64,000 nucleotides of DNA, from contig JANQRZ010000019.1 in NCBI GenBank assembly GCA_028284265.1, forward strand, positions 372,001 through 436,000. The letters run 5' to 3'. Positions within the stretch are counted from its first letter, which is position 1; each line of letters begins with the position of its first letter. The stretch is from Rhodothermales bacterium (GTDB lineage: Bacteria > Bacteroidota > Rhodothermia > Rhodothermales > JANQRZ01). Shown here piece by piece: positions 56,460 to 64,000 of the stretch. Both the position numbers and the translations under genes were made by a program. The notes under the pieces are model-generated. The model did not search any database. It was not told where the DNA came from and saw nothing but the letters and a program-made list of their open reading frames with translations.

Positions 56460-57455
56460 CTAGCTGAGGCCGAGTCGTCGGAGGCCGCGGGCGAGGACAT
56501 CGGCGAGGAAATCGGGGTAGGCTTGACCGGCGAGTTCGGCGATGATGGCGAAGGTGCCATCCGGGGCGAACGTCGGCAGCGGGTTGATCTCGATGAACCA
56601 CGGCTGCCCGTCGGCATCGATCCGAAAATCGAGGCGGGCGAAGTCGAGGCATTCGAGTTTCCCGTAGACCTGGAGCGACAAGGCATGCAGCGTCGCTTCG
56701 AGGTCCGCATCGAGCGCACCGGACAGATCGTAGGCAAAGGGTGCGTCAGGGTTCTCGTACCGCTCCAGCGCGTGCAGGCCGATACCGGTCTGCTGCTCCG
56801 TCGCCCGCTGTAACACCGGCAGCGCCTCGCCCGGATTGCCGATGACGGCGACCGTAAACTCGCTGCCCTCGACGAAGTGCTCCACCAATATATCCTGCTG
56901 GTAGAGCCGCGCCTGCCGCTCGACCTCGGCGCGAAGCGCGCTCGCATCATCACACCGGCTCGACGGCGCGATGCCCTTGGCCGTGCCCTCGTAGCGCGGC
57001 TTGACGAACAGTGGAAACGGCGGGAGGCTGGCCTCATCAATGCTGGTAGCACTCTTAATCACCACCCACTCCGGCGTCGGGACACTGGCCGCACGGGCGA
57101 GTGTTTTCGTGAGGGCCTTGTCGAGCGATAGCGACAGGGTGAGCGCGTCCGATCCGAGACAGGGTACGTCAGCGAGTTCGAGCAGCACCAGCGCGTGCGC
57201 CTCGCGGTTGCGACCTCCGTAGCTCTCGGCGATGTTGATCGCCGCATCCAAGCCGAGCGAGCCGGTACCCATCTTCTCCAGCAGCGCCTGCGCCGACCCG
57301 ATGCGTACCGGCTCGTGGCCGAGCGCCCGCACGGCGGCTTCAAGTGCCGCGATAGTCTCTTCCGGTTCGTACTCTGCGTCCCAATCGGGCGGAGCACCCG
57401 GCGGCGGAGCTGCATCTCCGAAGCGGTCATAGACGAGGCCGATCTGCAAGCTCAC
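56460..57455 (-). CDS. ATP-grasp ligase of the D-Ala-D-Ala ligase family
   Basis: A 331-residue ATP-dependent carboxylate-amine ligase. N-terminal fold region MSLQIGLVYDRFGD, ATP-binding PLFVKPRYEGTAKGI and the metal-binding end DFARLDFRIDADGQPWF, IEINPLPTF mark the D-Ala-D-Ala ligase-like group. It lacks the fine motifs that would confirm D-alanine as substrate, and its company with an aminomutase suggests a ligase for an unusual amino acid. The start overlaps the stop of the upstream membrane-protein gene by four bases. Confidence 0.85.
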   Translation of the reverse strand: MSLQIGLVYDRFGDAAPPPGAPPDWDAEYEPEETIAALEAAVRALGHEPVRIGSAQALLEKMGTGSLGLDAAINIAESYGGRNREAHALVLLELADVPCLGSDALTLSLSLDKALTKTLARAASVPTPEWVVIKSATSIDEASLPPFPLFVKPRYEGTAKGIAPSSRCDDASALRAEVERQARLYQQDILVEHFVEGSEFTVAVIGNPGEALPVLQRATEQQTGIGLHALERYENPDAPFAYDLSGALDADLEATLHALSLQVYGKLECLDFARLDFRIDADGQPWFIEINPLPTFAPDGTFAIIAELAGQAYPDFLADVLARGLRRLGLS

Positions 57456-58327
57456 GACCGTGTGCGGTTGCGCTGCGACGGGGCGGTCTCGCTGCGCTCG
57501 TCTGCTTCTAGGTCTAGATCGATGCGAGGGGTAGCCTCCCGCTCGGCTAGCGAGGCTTCCTCGGTGTGCGCCGACTCCTCGCTTGGAGGCGCAGCGGCCT
57601 GAAACGCCTGAGCGACTTCAGCGGCGAGGTCTTTCAGCTTGGTATGTTTCTTCTCGCGCCACCGCTCGTCAAGCCGGGTAATAATCGGTGCCGAGATGAC
57701 GGTCGTGACGAGCACCAGCGCCAGAAGCATGACCAGCAACGGCATTGGACCGCTTAGCGCCTCTCCTATACCAGCCCCAACGAGGCCGACCATGAGACCG
57801 AGAAACGCCCCATAGCTCCAGCCTTCCACCTTCGGCGAGGCCTGCCCAACGCGCTGTGAAAGAATCAGCCGCGTCTTCCCCTCCCGCTCGCTCGCCGAGA
57901 CCCGCGTCTCCACGCCCATCTGGCTCGTGTGCGACCATTCATGCGCGTTGCCGATCTGCTCGACACGCCCCTCGCCGGTGCCACCGTACCACATCCCCAT
58001 CCCGACACCGAATCGCTGCCGTAGGAGCGCCACTGTGTCTTCCCAGCCTTCCGGCGTGAACGGCCCATCCACCCAGCACTCGACGATGACGTGGGTATCC
58101 GTCGTGGTCTCCGCTTGGACGGCTGTGCGGTGCCCGGTTCGCACTTCGTCGGCGGCCGCGCGGAGGTGCTTCGGGTCGAGGCCAACCTCCGCGCCTAGCT
58201 CTTCGAGATCGGCGAGGGTGAGGCCGTGCTCGCGGGCTTCCTGCCGCTCGGCTTCTTCTTCCTGCCGCGCCGAGGCACGGCGGATAATGTCCTTGACTTC
58301 CTCTTCCGAAAAGACGCGGTCGGGCAT
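57452..58327 (-). CDS. Two-helix membrane protein, paralogue A
   Basis: A 291-residue protein beginning with a charged helix FSEEEVKDIIRRASARQEEE and a segment LTLADLEELGAEVGLDPKHL that recurs in paralogue B. About residues 60-160 form a beta-rich domain. Two membrane helices (about 168-190 and 194-214) follow, then an acidic, Ser-rich tail ending in NRTRS. Family unknown. The gene is coupled by a four-base overlap to the ATP-grasp gene and starts 12 bases after paralogue B, so it belongs to the run, probably as its membrane anchor or sensor. Confidence 0.7.
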   Translation of the reverse strand: MPDRVFSEEEVKDIIRRASARQEEEAERQEAREHGLTLADLEELGAEVGLDPKHLRAAADEVRTGHRTAVQAETTTDTHVIVECWVDGPFTPEGWEDTVALLRQRFGVGMGMWYGGTGEGRVEQIGNAHEWSHTSQMGVETRVSASEREGKTRLILSQRVGQASPKVEGWSYGAFLGLMVGLVGAGIGEALSGPMPLLVMLLALVLVTTVISAPIITRLDERWREKKHTKLKDLAAEVAQAFQAAAPPSEESAHTEEASLAEREATPRIDLDLEADERSETAPSQRNRTRS

Positions 58328-58339
58328 AGGACTAGCGCG

Positions 58340-59185
58340 TCAGGAGCGCGTGCGGTTGCGCTCGGTGGTACCGGCCTCATCGCCCGCGTCCGGCAGGACG
58401 TCGAGGTCGATACGCCCGTCGGCTTCGGAGGAAACAGCCTGTAGGGAGTCCGTGCTGGACGTAGTGTGAGTCGGGTTGGCGCTTCGGGCGATGAGTTCGA
58501 GCCGGTCGAGGACGCTGTTGAACTTCTCCTCCTGCTGCCCGCCCCAGTAGCCGAGCCACCCGCGCGTGACGCCTGCGAAGGCGAGGGCCATGCCGCCCAT
58601 CATCACGGCAGGAACCCACAGGTCGGGGTCCGCCCCCCCGAGGAAGAGCACGAGGAAGATGAGGGCCATTGCCGCGTTGATCATGGCCGCGATGGAGAAC
58701 CCCTTGGTGGTATCGCGGACAGACTGCCGGAGCGTGGCACGGGTCTGCCCATCCTCCGTCGGTTCGAGGCCGAGCCGCATCGCCGTGCCGGTGTTGCTGT
58801 TCATGCGCTTGACGGCGGTCCACTCACGCATCTGCCCGATCTGACCGATGCTCCCGTCATCGTCGAAGGTCCGGCGGACTTCGGCGACCATCTGCGCCCA
58901 CGCCGTATCCGAGACGGTGCCGGGCAGCACGCGCGTGCGCTCGACCTCCGTGGGCGCGCCGAGAAACGTGTGTACGTCTTTGGGCGGGTCGATGGTGAGG
59001 TCCCGCGCTGCGGCGGCGATGTGGGCCGGGTCGATGCCAGAGGCGGCTCCGATCTCCTGCAACTCAGCGAGGGTGAGCTGGCCCCGGCTCGCAGCCTCGG
59101 CACGATGGGCCTCTTCCTGCCGCTTCGCTGCCCGCTCGAAGATGGCGTGCAACTCGGCCTCGCTGTAGCGTCGTTCGTCCGTCAT
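58340..59185 (-). CDS. Two-helix membrane protein, paralogue B
   Basis: A 281-residue protein with the same plan as paralogue A: N-terminal YSEAELHAIFERAAKRQEE and LTLAELQEIGAASGIDPAHI, a beta-rich middle, two membrane helices (about 173-190 and 196-215), and an acidic tail ending ERNRTRS. The last five residues, NRTRS, are the same in both paralogues although the tails differ, which suggests a common function such as interaction or membrane localisation. ATG 59183-59185 was chosen because it aligns the two N-termini. Confidence 0.7.
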   Translation of the reverse strand: MTDERRYSEAELHAIFERAAKRQEEAHRAEAASRGQLTLAELQEIGAASGIDPAHIAAAARDLTIDPPKDVHTFLGAPTEVERTRVLPGTVSDTAWAQMVAEVRRTFDDDGSIGQIGQMREWTAVKRMNSNTGTAMRLGLEPTEDGQTRATLRQSVRDTTKGFSIAAMINAAMALIFLVLFLGGADPDLWVPAVMMGGMALAFAGVTRGWLGYWGGQQEEKFNSVLDRLELIARSANPTHTTSSTDSLQAVSSEADGRIDLDVLPDAGDEAGTTERNRTRS

Positions 59186-59225
59186 AGCCTGTGTGCTGAA
59201 CCGCGCCAATCTACGAACGGATACG

Positions 59226-60035
59226 TCAGGCTGCCGTCCGTTCCAACGCGGCCTGACGCTTGCCGAACTGGGCCGAGGCGAACATCAGCAACTCGGTCGC
59301 CGTCAACCCAAACGGGTCCTGCTCCCCGCCGTAGGGCGCGAAGTAGTCCCCGAGCACGCCGACCACGAGCGGAAAGAGCATCTCGGCTTCTACCTCCAGC
59401 ACATCGCGGAGATCGCCGTCTTGCTCGAACGCTTCGCGGAGCATATCAATGCCGAAGGCGACGTGGCGCGCCTCGTCCCGCTGCACAAGCCGGATGCCTT
59501 CGACGAGGCCGGGCAGGATGCCGCGCCGCTCGAAGATCTCGTAGAAACCGTGATAGCCCGTCTCGGCAAGCGTCCCCTCGACGAAGAGGTGGTAGGTCGT
59601 GACAGCCCGGACGAGCGCTTCGTCGGAAGCATCAGTTAGGACGGTATCTAGGCGATCGGGCAGGACGCGGTCGAAGAGTTCGGTGTGCGACGGGCCGGTG
59701 TAGGCGTCGAGGTCCACGTCGCCCGCGATTTCGGCGAGCCAGCGGCGGAAGAACTCGGCGTGCTTGGTCTCCTCCCAGATTTGCGAGGCGAGGAACGCAC
59801 ACGCGGCGTCCTGCCCCTCGCGGCGGCGGAGCGCGACGAGCAGCGGCGCGAGGTCCGAGGCCACCGCCTCTTCTCCCCCGAGAAAAAGCGCGCACGCCCG
59901 AATCGTGGCGTCGCGTTCTTCCTCATTGAGGGCGGCCCAATCGCGGTGGTCTTGGTCGAGGTCGATGGCCTGCGGGTCCCACGCGAGCTTCTTGGCCTTG
60001 TGGTAGCGCGCCCAGTGTGCGTCGTCGAAGTGCAT
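59226..60035 (-). CDS. R2-like ligand-binding oxidase (R2lox-like)
   Basis: A 269-residue ferritin-fold protein with a dinuclear metal site of the ribonucleotide-reductase R2-like type. The four ligand helices are visible: GGEEAVASD, WEETKHAEFF, GTLAETGYHGF with the Glu-containing ERRGILPG region, and RDEARHVAFG. YHKAKKLAWDP followed by LDQDHRDW matches the R2lox N-terminus. R2lox proteins assemble a Mn/Fe site and form a Val-Tyr crosslink; the Val in GGEEAV and a Tyr in ETGYHG are both present. Physiological substrate is unknown. It is the likely first gene of the run down to KamA. Confidence 0.85.
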   Translation of the reverse strand: MHFDDAHWARYHKAKKLAWDPQAIDLDQDHRDWAALNEEERDATIRACALFLGGEEAVASDLAPLLVALRRREGQDAACAFLASQIWEETKHAEFFRRWLAEIAGDVDLDAYTGPSHTELFDRVLPDRLDTVLTDASDEALVRAVTTYHLFVEGTLAETGYHGFYEIFERRGILPGLVEGIRLVQRDEARHVAFGIDMLREAFEQDGDLRDVLEVEAEMLFPLVVGVLGDYFAPYGGEQDPFGLTATELLMFASAQFGKRQAALERTAA

Positions 60036-60144
60036 CGGAGTCAGAGGGTCAGTCGAACAGGGCCGCAACATACCACCGTGCCCGAGCAAAGCGGCGGCGA
60101 CCCCGAAGAATCGCCGCCGTGTATCGCTTCACCTGCAGGCTCGT

Positions 60145-62394
60145 CTACTTCAGCATCGTGATCCGCTGCGTCTGTACCTGAGCGCCCACCTCCAAGCGCA
60201 CAAGGTAGACGCCGCCCGCGAGGTTCGATCCGTCGAAGGCGACCTCGTGATGACCTGCTTCCGCGATGCCGTCGGCGAGCACAGCCACCTCACGCCCGAG
60301 CACGTCATAGACCGCGAGCCGCACGTCCGCGACCTCCGGCAGCGCGAAGCCGATCATCGTCGAGCGAGCGAAGGGATTGGGGTAGGCCGGTGCAAGCGAT
60401 ACCGCTTCGGGCAGTGCCGTCGAGGCTGGGGCTTCAGGCGACATGGCCTCGATGAGCGGTGCCAGCCCGGCGTCGGTGTGCCAGTCGGCGAGCGCCGTCA
60501 CGCCCTCCCGTGCCGGGGCGGCCTTGGTGAACCCGAACGCGCCCTGCGCTACGATGGTGTCCGGGAACGTGCCGAGCCGGACGAGCGCCGTGTAACTTCC
60601 CGCCGGAGCCAGCGCTGGGACCACGCCCTGAAGCGATACCGGCCCGACGTTCGCCCCCACCGGAAGCGTGATTGCGCGCGGCCCCTCGACCGGCCCAATC
60701 GTGTTGCCGCTCGGCAGGACCACGTTCACCCACGCATCGAGCGGCTGCACCGCGCCACTCTCGTTGGCCAGCCGGACCTGATAGGTAAACGAGTCGCCTC
60801 CCGCCGCGACCGTAAGCGGCTCACCCGGCACGCCGACGCGCGCTTCGAGACCGTCCAAGACGCGCTCATAGGCTCCGATGTCCACGCCGAGGCCATCGAC
60901 ACGCGGGTTTCCGGCGAGGTCGAGCGGGAGCGTCTCGCTCGTGTTGCCGTCGTCGTCGAGGTCGGCGGTGTCGTCGGGGAGCACCGTCCGGTCGCCCTCG
61001 TCCACGGCGGGCGAGGCCGGGAGGAGCGTCAGGTCGTCGTCCGGCGTGCCTGCGATGTCATCTACCCCATCGGCATCCGCGAAGAGTGGGTCCGCGACGA
61101 AGTTGCCTCCGATGTCGATGATGTCGCCCTCCCGAATCCCGACGCCGGTTTCGACACCCTGCATAAGGCTGTGACGGAAAGTACCGAATGCCCCTCGGTC
61201 GGCGAGATAGACCCCGGCCCCTCGGCTTGCTTCATTGCCCCAGAAGATGACGTTGTCGTAGAAGGACTCTGTCGAACTGTCGATGATGTTCCCGTTTGCA
61301 TAGACTCCGCCGCCGTCTGTGGCTACGTTGCCAGCAAACGTCACATTCGTGAACGAGGCCTCCGCTCCACCGCTACCCGGAACTGCCAGATGAACTCCAC
61401 CGCCCTGCGATGCCTCATTCGCAGAGAAAACGGAATTTATGAACATAGGACGTAAGTCGAACTTACTCGCCACGTAGATTGCACCGCCTTGATCTGCACT
61501 GTTTCCGTAGAACCTCACATTCGTAAAGGGTGGACCGCTGGGCTCATCACCTCGTTCCTCATCCCGAAGTCCACCCACGAGGTCTTCCAGATTGATGGCT
61601 CCACCAGCACTCGCTGCCGTGTTTTCCCGAAACACAACATCGGTAAAGGTGAGACAGTAAGGTGCTCCTAGTTCAGCTTTGATAGCCCCTCCTCCCTCAT
61701 CGAAGCGACCAGCTAGCGCTCTATTTCCTATGAAGGACACCTTGTCCAAGACCAGCCGCTCAAAAGAGTTTATGCTAATGGCGAAGGCGGCCCCACCTCC
61801 CTCATCAGCACTATTGCTGACAAACACGAGTTGACGTAACCGAACTATACAAGTCTGCGTGTCCGAAAACGTCTCGTACAGGAGCCCACCTCCTGATCTA
61901 CCTTCCGCGTTGCCTCCTCGTATAGTGAAGCCATCGAACGTCAATGGGGGCTGAGGCTTCCCAAATATGCAACCTGTTACCTCGTTGCTCATTCGTACGA
62001 CGTGGTAGCTGTTCTCCTCGTTGCCCGCGAAGTCCGGCCCGTCGTTTCCGGCGAGGTCGCCCGATAGAATCGTCTCATACAGTTCAGGGTCGCGTTGGGC
62101 AGGCGTGCCGCCACCAGCGGGAAAGCCACCGTAGACATCGACCCGGCTCGGGATAACAAAGGACGCCTCGCGGTCGCCGGTGCTGCTCGGCGTGTAGGTG
62201 CCTTCGGCGACGGCAACCTCATCGCCACTACTGGCAGCAGCGAGGGCATCCTGAAGGTCGGTGAAGGCATTCGCCCACGAGGAGCCGTCGTTGGCCCCAG
62301 TCGCGGACTGGTCCACGTAGTGTACGGTTTGCGCCAGCGCAGGCGTGGCGAGGAGGCCGAGCAGGCATAGGCTGGACAGTAGAAGTCGATACAT
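60145..62394 (-). CDS. Secreted right-handed beta-helix protein with T9SS sorting domain
   Basis: A 749-residue secreted protein. ATG 62392-62394 opens the signal peptide MYRLLLSSLCLLGLLATPALAQ. Residues about 25-470 have the short, Asn-, Gly- and Thr-rich rungs of a right-handed parallel beta-helix (VHYVDQSATGANDGSSW, then FVSNSADEGGGAA-type and FRENTAASAGGAI-type turns). A choice-of-anchor-like part ends VDIGAYERVLDG, as in many polysaccharide lyase- or adhesin-like beta-helix proteins, but no catalytic motif is clear. A T9SS type A domain closes the protein (AYPNPF, VYDVLGREVAVL, AGGVYLVRL, ending MLK). Confidence 0.85.
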   Translation of the reverse strand: MYRLLLSSLCLLGLLATPALAQTVHYVDQSATGANDGSSWANAFTDLQDALAAASSGDEVAVAEGTYTPSSTGDREASFVIPSRVDVYGGFPAGGGTPAQRDPELYETILSGDLAGNDGPDFAGNEENSYHVVRMSNEVTGCIFGKPQPPLTFDGFTIRGGNAEGRSGGGLLYETFSDTQTCIVRLRQLVFVSNSADEGGGAAFAISINSFERLVLDKVSFIGNRALAGRFDEGGGAIKAELGAPYCLTFTDVVFRENTAASAGGAINLEDLVGGLRDEERGDEPSGPPFTNVRFYGNSADQGGAIYVASKFDLRPMFINSVFSANEASQGGGVHLAVPGSGGAEASFTNVTFAGNVATDGGGVYANGNIIDSSTESFYDNVIFWGNEASRGAGVYLADRGAFGTFRHSLMQGVETGVGIREGDIIDIGGNFVADPLFADADGVDDIAGTPDDDLTLLPASPAVDEGDRTVLPDDTADLDDDGNTSETLPLDLAGNPRVDGLGVDIGAYERVLDGLEARVGVPGEPLTVAAGGDSFTYQVRLANESGAVQPLDAWVNVVLPSGNTIGPVEGPRAITLPVGANVGPVSLQGVVPALAPAGSYTALVRLGTFPDTIVAQGAFGFTKAAPAREGVTALADWHTDAGLAPLIEAMSPEAPASTALPEAVSLAPAYPNPFARSTMIGFALPEVADVRLAVYDVLGREVAVLADGIAEAGHHEVAFDGSNLAGGVYLVRLEVGAQVQTQRITMLK

Positions 62395-62560
62395 GGTGCC
62401 GGAAGAATGGATAAGAAGAAGCCCCGTGCGCCACGGAGGCACACAGGGTTATGATACGGGCACGCGACCCGCCGTCAAAGGAGAACCGGCGTCACCGTAT
62501 GGTTATCTCTGGCGCATCCAGCGCGCTACGCTTCGCGAGAGGCTGTCCCCATAAATCCAG

Positions 62561-62683
62561 CTTGTCATTGCGAGGAGCCGATAGGCGACGAAGCAATCTC
62601 CTGACCTTGTCTCTGACTTTCGGAGATTGGCTGCGCCGAGCCTTCGGGTTGCCACGTCGGTGCTACGCACCTCCTCGCAATGA
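62561..62683. repeat. Dispersed 123-bp palindromic repeat (GTCATTGCGAGGAG type)
   Basis: TGTCATTGCGAGGA (62561-62574) and TCCTCGCAATGACA (62670-62683) are exact reverse complements. Inside, AATCTCC and GGAGATT form a second stem. The words GTCATTGCGAGGAGC and GACGAAGCAATCTC belong to a repeat found scattered in unrelated bacterial genomes. It lies between two minus-strand genes and codes for nothing. Confidence 0.85.
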
Positions 62684-62713
62684 CAGCCTTTTTGGAGGCG
62701 ACTTCACTTCTAT

Positions 62714-63571
62714 TCACTCTCCGCGCAAGTGCTCGCCGAAAAAGGCAAGGGTCTTGGTCCATGCGTCCTCGGCGGCTTCGGCGTTGTAGCGCTGGCCCGA
62801 CGGGTTGGCGAAGCCGTGGCCCGCGCCGTCGTAGATGTTGATCTCGGCGTTCTTGCCGAGGTCGGCGAGCGCAGTCTCAAACGCGCGCACACCCTCGACT
62901 GGAATGCCTTGGTCTTCGGCCCCGAAGATGCCGAGGATCGGCATATCGAGCGTGGCGAGTTGGTCGCGGTCGGTGATGAGTTGGCCGTAGTAGATGACCG
63001 TGGCGTCAATCGACTCCGGCATTGCAAGCGCCGTGCGGAGCGACCACGCCCCGCCGAAGCACCACCCGATCACGCCGACCTCACCGACCCCTTCCTGCGT
63101 GACGAGGTAATCATAGGCCTGCCGCAGATTGTCGGTCAGCATTGCCTCCTGCTCCATCGCCGCGCTCATCAGGCGGCGGGCATCGTCGGGCGTCTCGGCG
63201 ATCTCGCCGCCGTAGAGGTCCACGGCGAGGGCGACGTAGCCTTCATCGGCGAAGCGGGTCGCCATGGTCTGGATGTTGTCGTTCAGGCCCCACCACTCTT
63301 GGATCACGATGAGGCCGGGCAACGGCTCTTCGGCGTCGGTGGTTTTGTTGGTATCGGGCCGGGCGAGGAAGCCGGTGACGGACTCGCCACCGACCGTCGC
63401 ATAGACCGGGCGGCCGGTGATGACATCGTCGCCTATGGCGTTGGCGATGGGCGTAGCGACGGGCGACTCGCCCGCGTGCTCGCGGGACATCGCATCGCCG
63501 TAGTCGTCATTGGAATCGGTGCAACCGGTGAATAGCAGGAGGCCGAGAGATAGCAGAGTGAAGAAGCGCAT
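62714..63571 (-). CDS. Dienelactone hydrolase family lipoprotein
   Basis: A 285-residue lipoprotein with lipobox LFTGC (Cys16) and an acidic linker (TDSNDDYGDAM), so the enzyme is tethered in the envelope. The alpha/beta-hydrolase core has the Cys nucleophile in GWCFGGAW, Asp in GAEDQGIPV and His in GAGHGF, the complete Cys-Asp-His triad of dienelactone hydrolases, and the N-terminal EWWGLND motif. It probably hydrolyses an ester or lactone; the substrate is unknown. Cytoplasmic versions are usual, so the lipid anchor is a notable difference. Confidence 0.9.
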   Translation of the reverse strand: MRFFTLLSLGLLLFTGCTDSNDDYGDAMSREHAGESPVATPIANAIGDDVITGRPVYATVGGESVTGFLARPDTNKTTDAEEPLPGLIVIQEWWGLNDNIQTMATRFADEGYVALAVDLYGGEIAETPDDARRLMSAAMEQEAMLTDNLRQAYDYLVTQEGVGEVGVIGWCFGGAWSLRTALAMPESIDATVIYYGQLITDRDQLATLDMPILGIFGAEDQGIPVEGVRAFETALADLGKNAEINIYDGAGHGFANPSGQRYNAEAAEDAWTKTLAFFGEHLRGE

Positions 63572-63651
63572 GGCGTAGGCGGGTGAGGTGGCGGAGTGGG
63601 CCTAGAACCCCGTAGCTTCGCATAGGCTCCCCCGCTCTCCCCCTTCCTCCC

Positions 63652-64000
63652 GTGAGCGACCCGTCTCTTACGATTTCCTATTCCGCCGAGCTGAAGCGCA
63701 AGGCGATCCACCTCGGCGCACTCGTGCTCCCGGCGGGCATCCTCGTGCTCGGGCGAACGGTGGCGCTGTGGATCCTCGGCCCGCTCGCGGTCTTCGCGCT
63801 CGTGTGCGACGTGCTGCGGGTCCGCGTCAACGCCGTACACCGCTTCATCACGTGGCTCTTCGCGCCGATCATGCGGCCCGAGGAACAGCCCCCGTTCGGC
63901 GGTCCGGTCGTCATCAACGGGGCGACGTGGATGTGCGTCTCGGCGGCTCTCTGCACCTTCTTTTTTCCCGAACCCATAGCGGCGGCGGCGCTGGCGATGC
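63652..64000 (+). CDS. Partial dolichol-kinase/VTE5-like CTP-dependent kinase
   Basis: A GTG-started frame (63652-63654) read to the window end, 116 residues. It starts with SYSAELKRKAIHLGAL, the ExxRKxxH-like motif at the N-terminus of SEC59/DGK1/VTE5 kinases and phosphatidate cytidylyltransferase relatives, and continues as hydrophobic helices with polar loops (NAVHRFITWLFAP, FGGPVVINGATW). Such proteins phosphorylate polyprenols, phytol or diacylglycerol using CTP. The GTG start is supported by the motif position, since no ATG occurs in a suitable place. The rest lies outside the window. Confidence 0.75.
   Translation, partial: MSDPSLTISYSAELKRKAIHLGALVLPAGILVLGRTVALWILGPLAVFALVCDVLRVRVNAVHRFITWLFAPIMRPEEQPPFGGPVVINGATWMCVSAALCTFFFPEPIAAAALAM

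Overview
The window reads as one contiguous chromosomal segment of a high-GC, Gram-negative member of the Bacteroidetes/Rhodothermota side of the tree, most likely class Rhodothermia (a Salinibacter/Rubricoccus-like marine or halophilic bacterium). This rests on: two short (279-residue) primary-type sigma factors; at least four secreted proteins with Por/T9SS type A C-terminal sorting domains; an F-type ATPase run with a signal-peptide-bearing long AtpB and no atpD/atpC; a propeller-sensor hybrid histidine kinase; and an alpha-oxoamine synthase of the serine/cysteate acyltransferase type. No sequence search was run, so taxonomy is inference. Positions, frames and motifs were read directly from the sequence.

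Layout. 1-3.3 kb: a partial unknown gene, overlapping queC-queE (7-deazaguanine synthesis, both with unusual metal-site cysteines) and an acyl-CoA dehydrogenase. 3.3-8.6 kb: a lipoprotein glycosidase, a CDGSH iron-sulfur protein, a 161-bp non-autonomous IS-type element with a TAA target duplication, a lipoprotein metalloprotease and a vWA protein fused to a TonB-plug-like region. 8.7-21.7 kb: secreted alpha-amylase, S9 dipeptidyl peptidase, a 1203-residue T9SS-sorted surface protein, a LolA-like protein with an outer-membrane barrel, and another T9SS cargo. 21.8-28.9 kb: a CYTH-like protein, MarC, a Tat-exported PLP enzyme, and a TolC/MacA/ABC-ATPase run lacking its permease. 29-32.1 kb: two tRNA-Ser genes around glutamate dehydrogenase and sigma factor 1. 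32.2-38 kb: atpI-B-E-F-H-A-G, with atpA bracketed by palindromes. 38.2-50.3 kb: giant hybrid sensor kinase, sigma factor 2, folP-cdaA, pcm, a DUF368 transporter, two orphan microcompartment pentamer genes with a thioesterase, and a sensor kinase. 50.7-54.9 kb: an AT-rich control region with three 21-bp-phased repeats, the oxoamine synthase, deoB and a GAF/degenerate-GGDEF protein. 55-60 kb: a compact minus-strand run (R2lox-like oxidase, two paralogous membrane proteins, ATP-grasp ligase, zinc-ribbon protein, KamA-type aminomutase). 60-64 kb: a beta-helix T9SS protein, a dispersed palindromic repeat, a dienelactone-hydrolase lipoprotein and a partial dolichol-kinase-like gene.

Most promising for new biology: the R2lox/ATP-grasp/zinc-ribbon/KamA gene run, in which the aminomutase has a Gln where lysine 2,3-aminomutase has a lysine-binding Asp; the pair of BMC-P vertex proteins without any hexamer shell gene nearby; QueC that has replaced all four zinc cysteines next to a QueE with an enlarged cluster loop; the phased repeats before the sphingolipid/sulfonolipid-type enzyme; and the twin sigma factors 11 kb apart.
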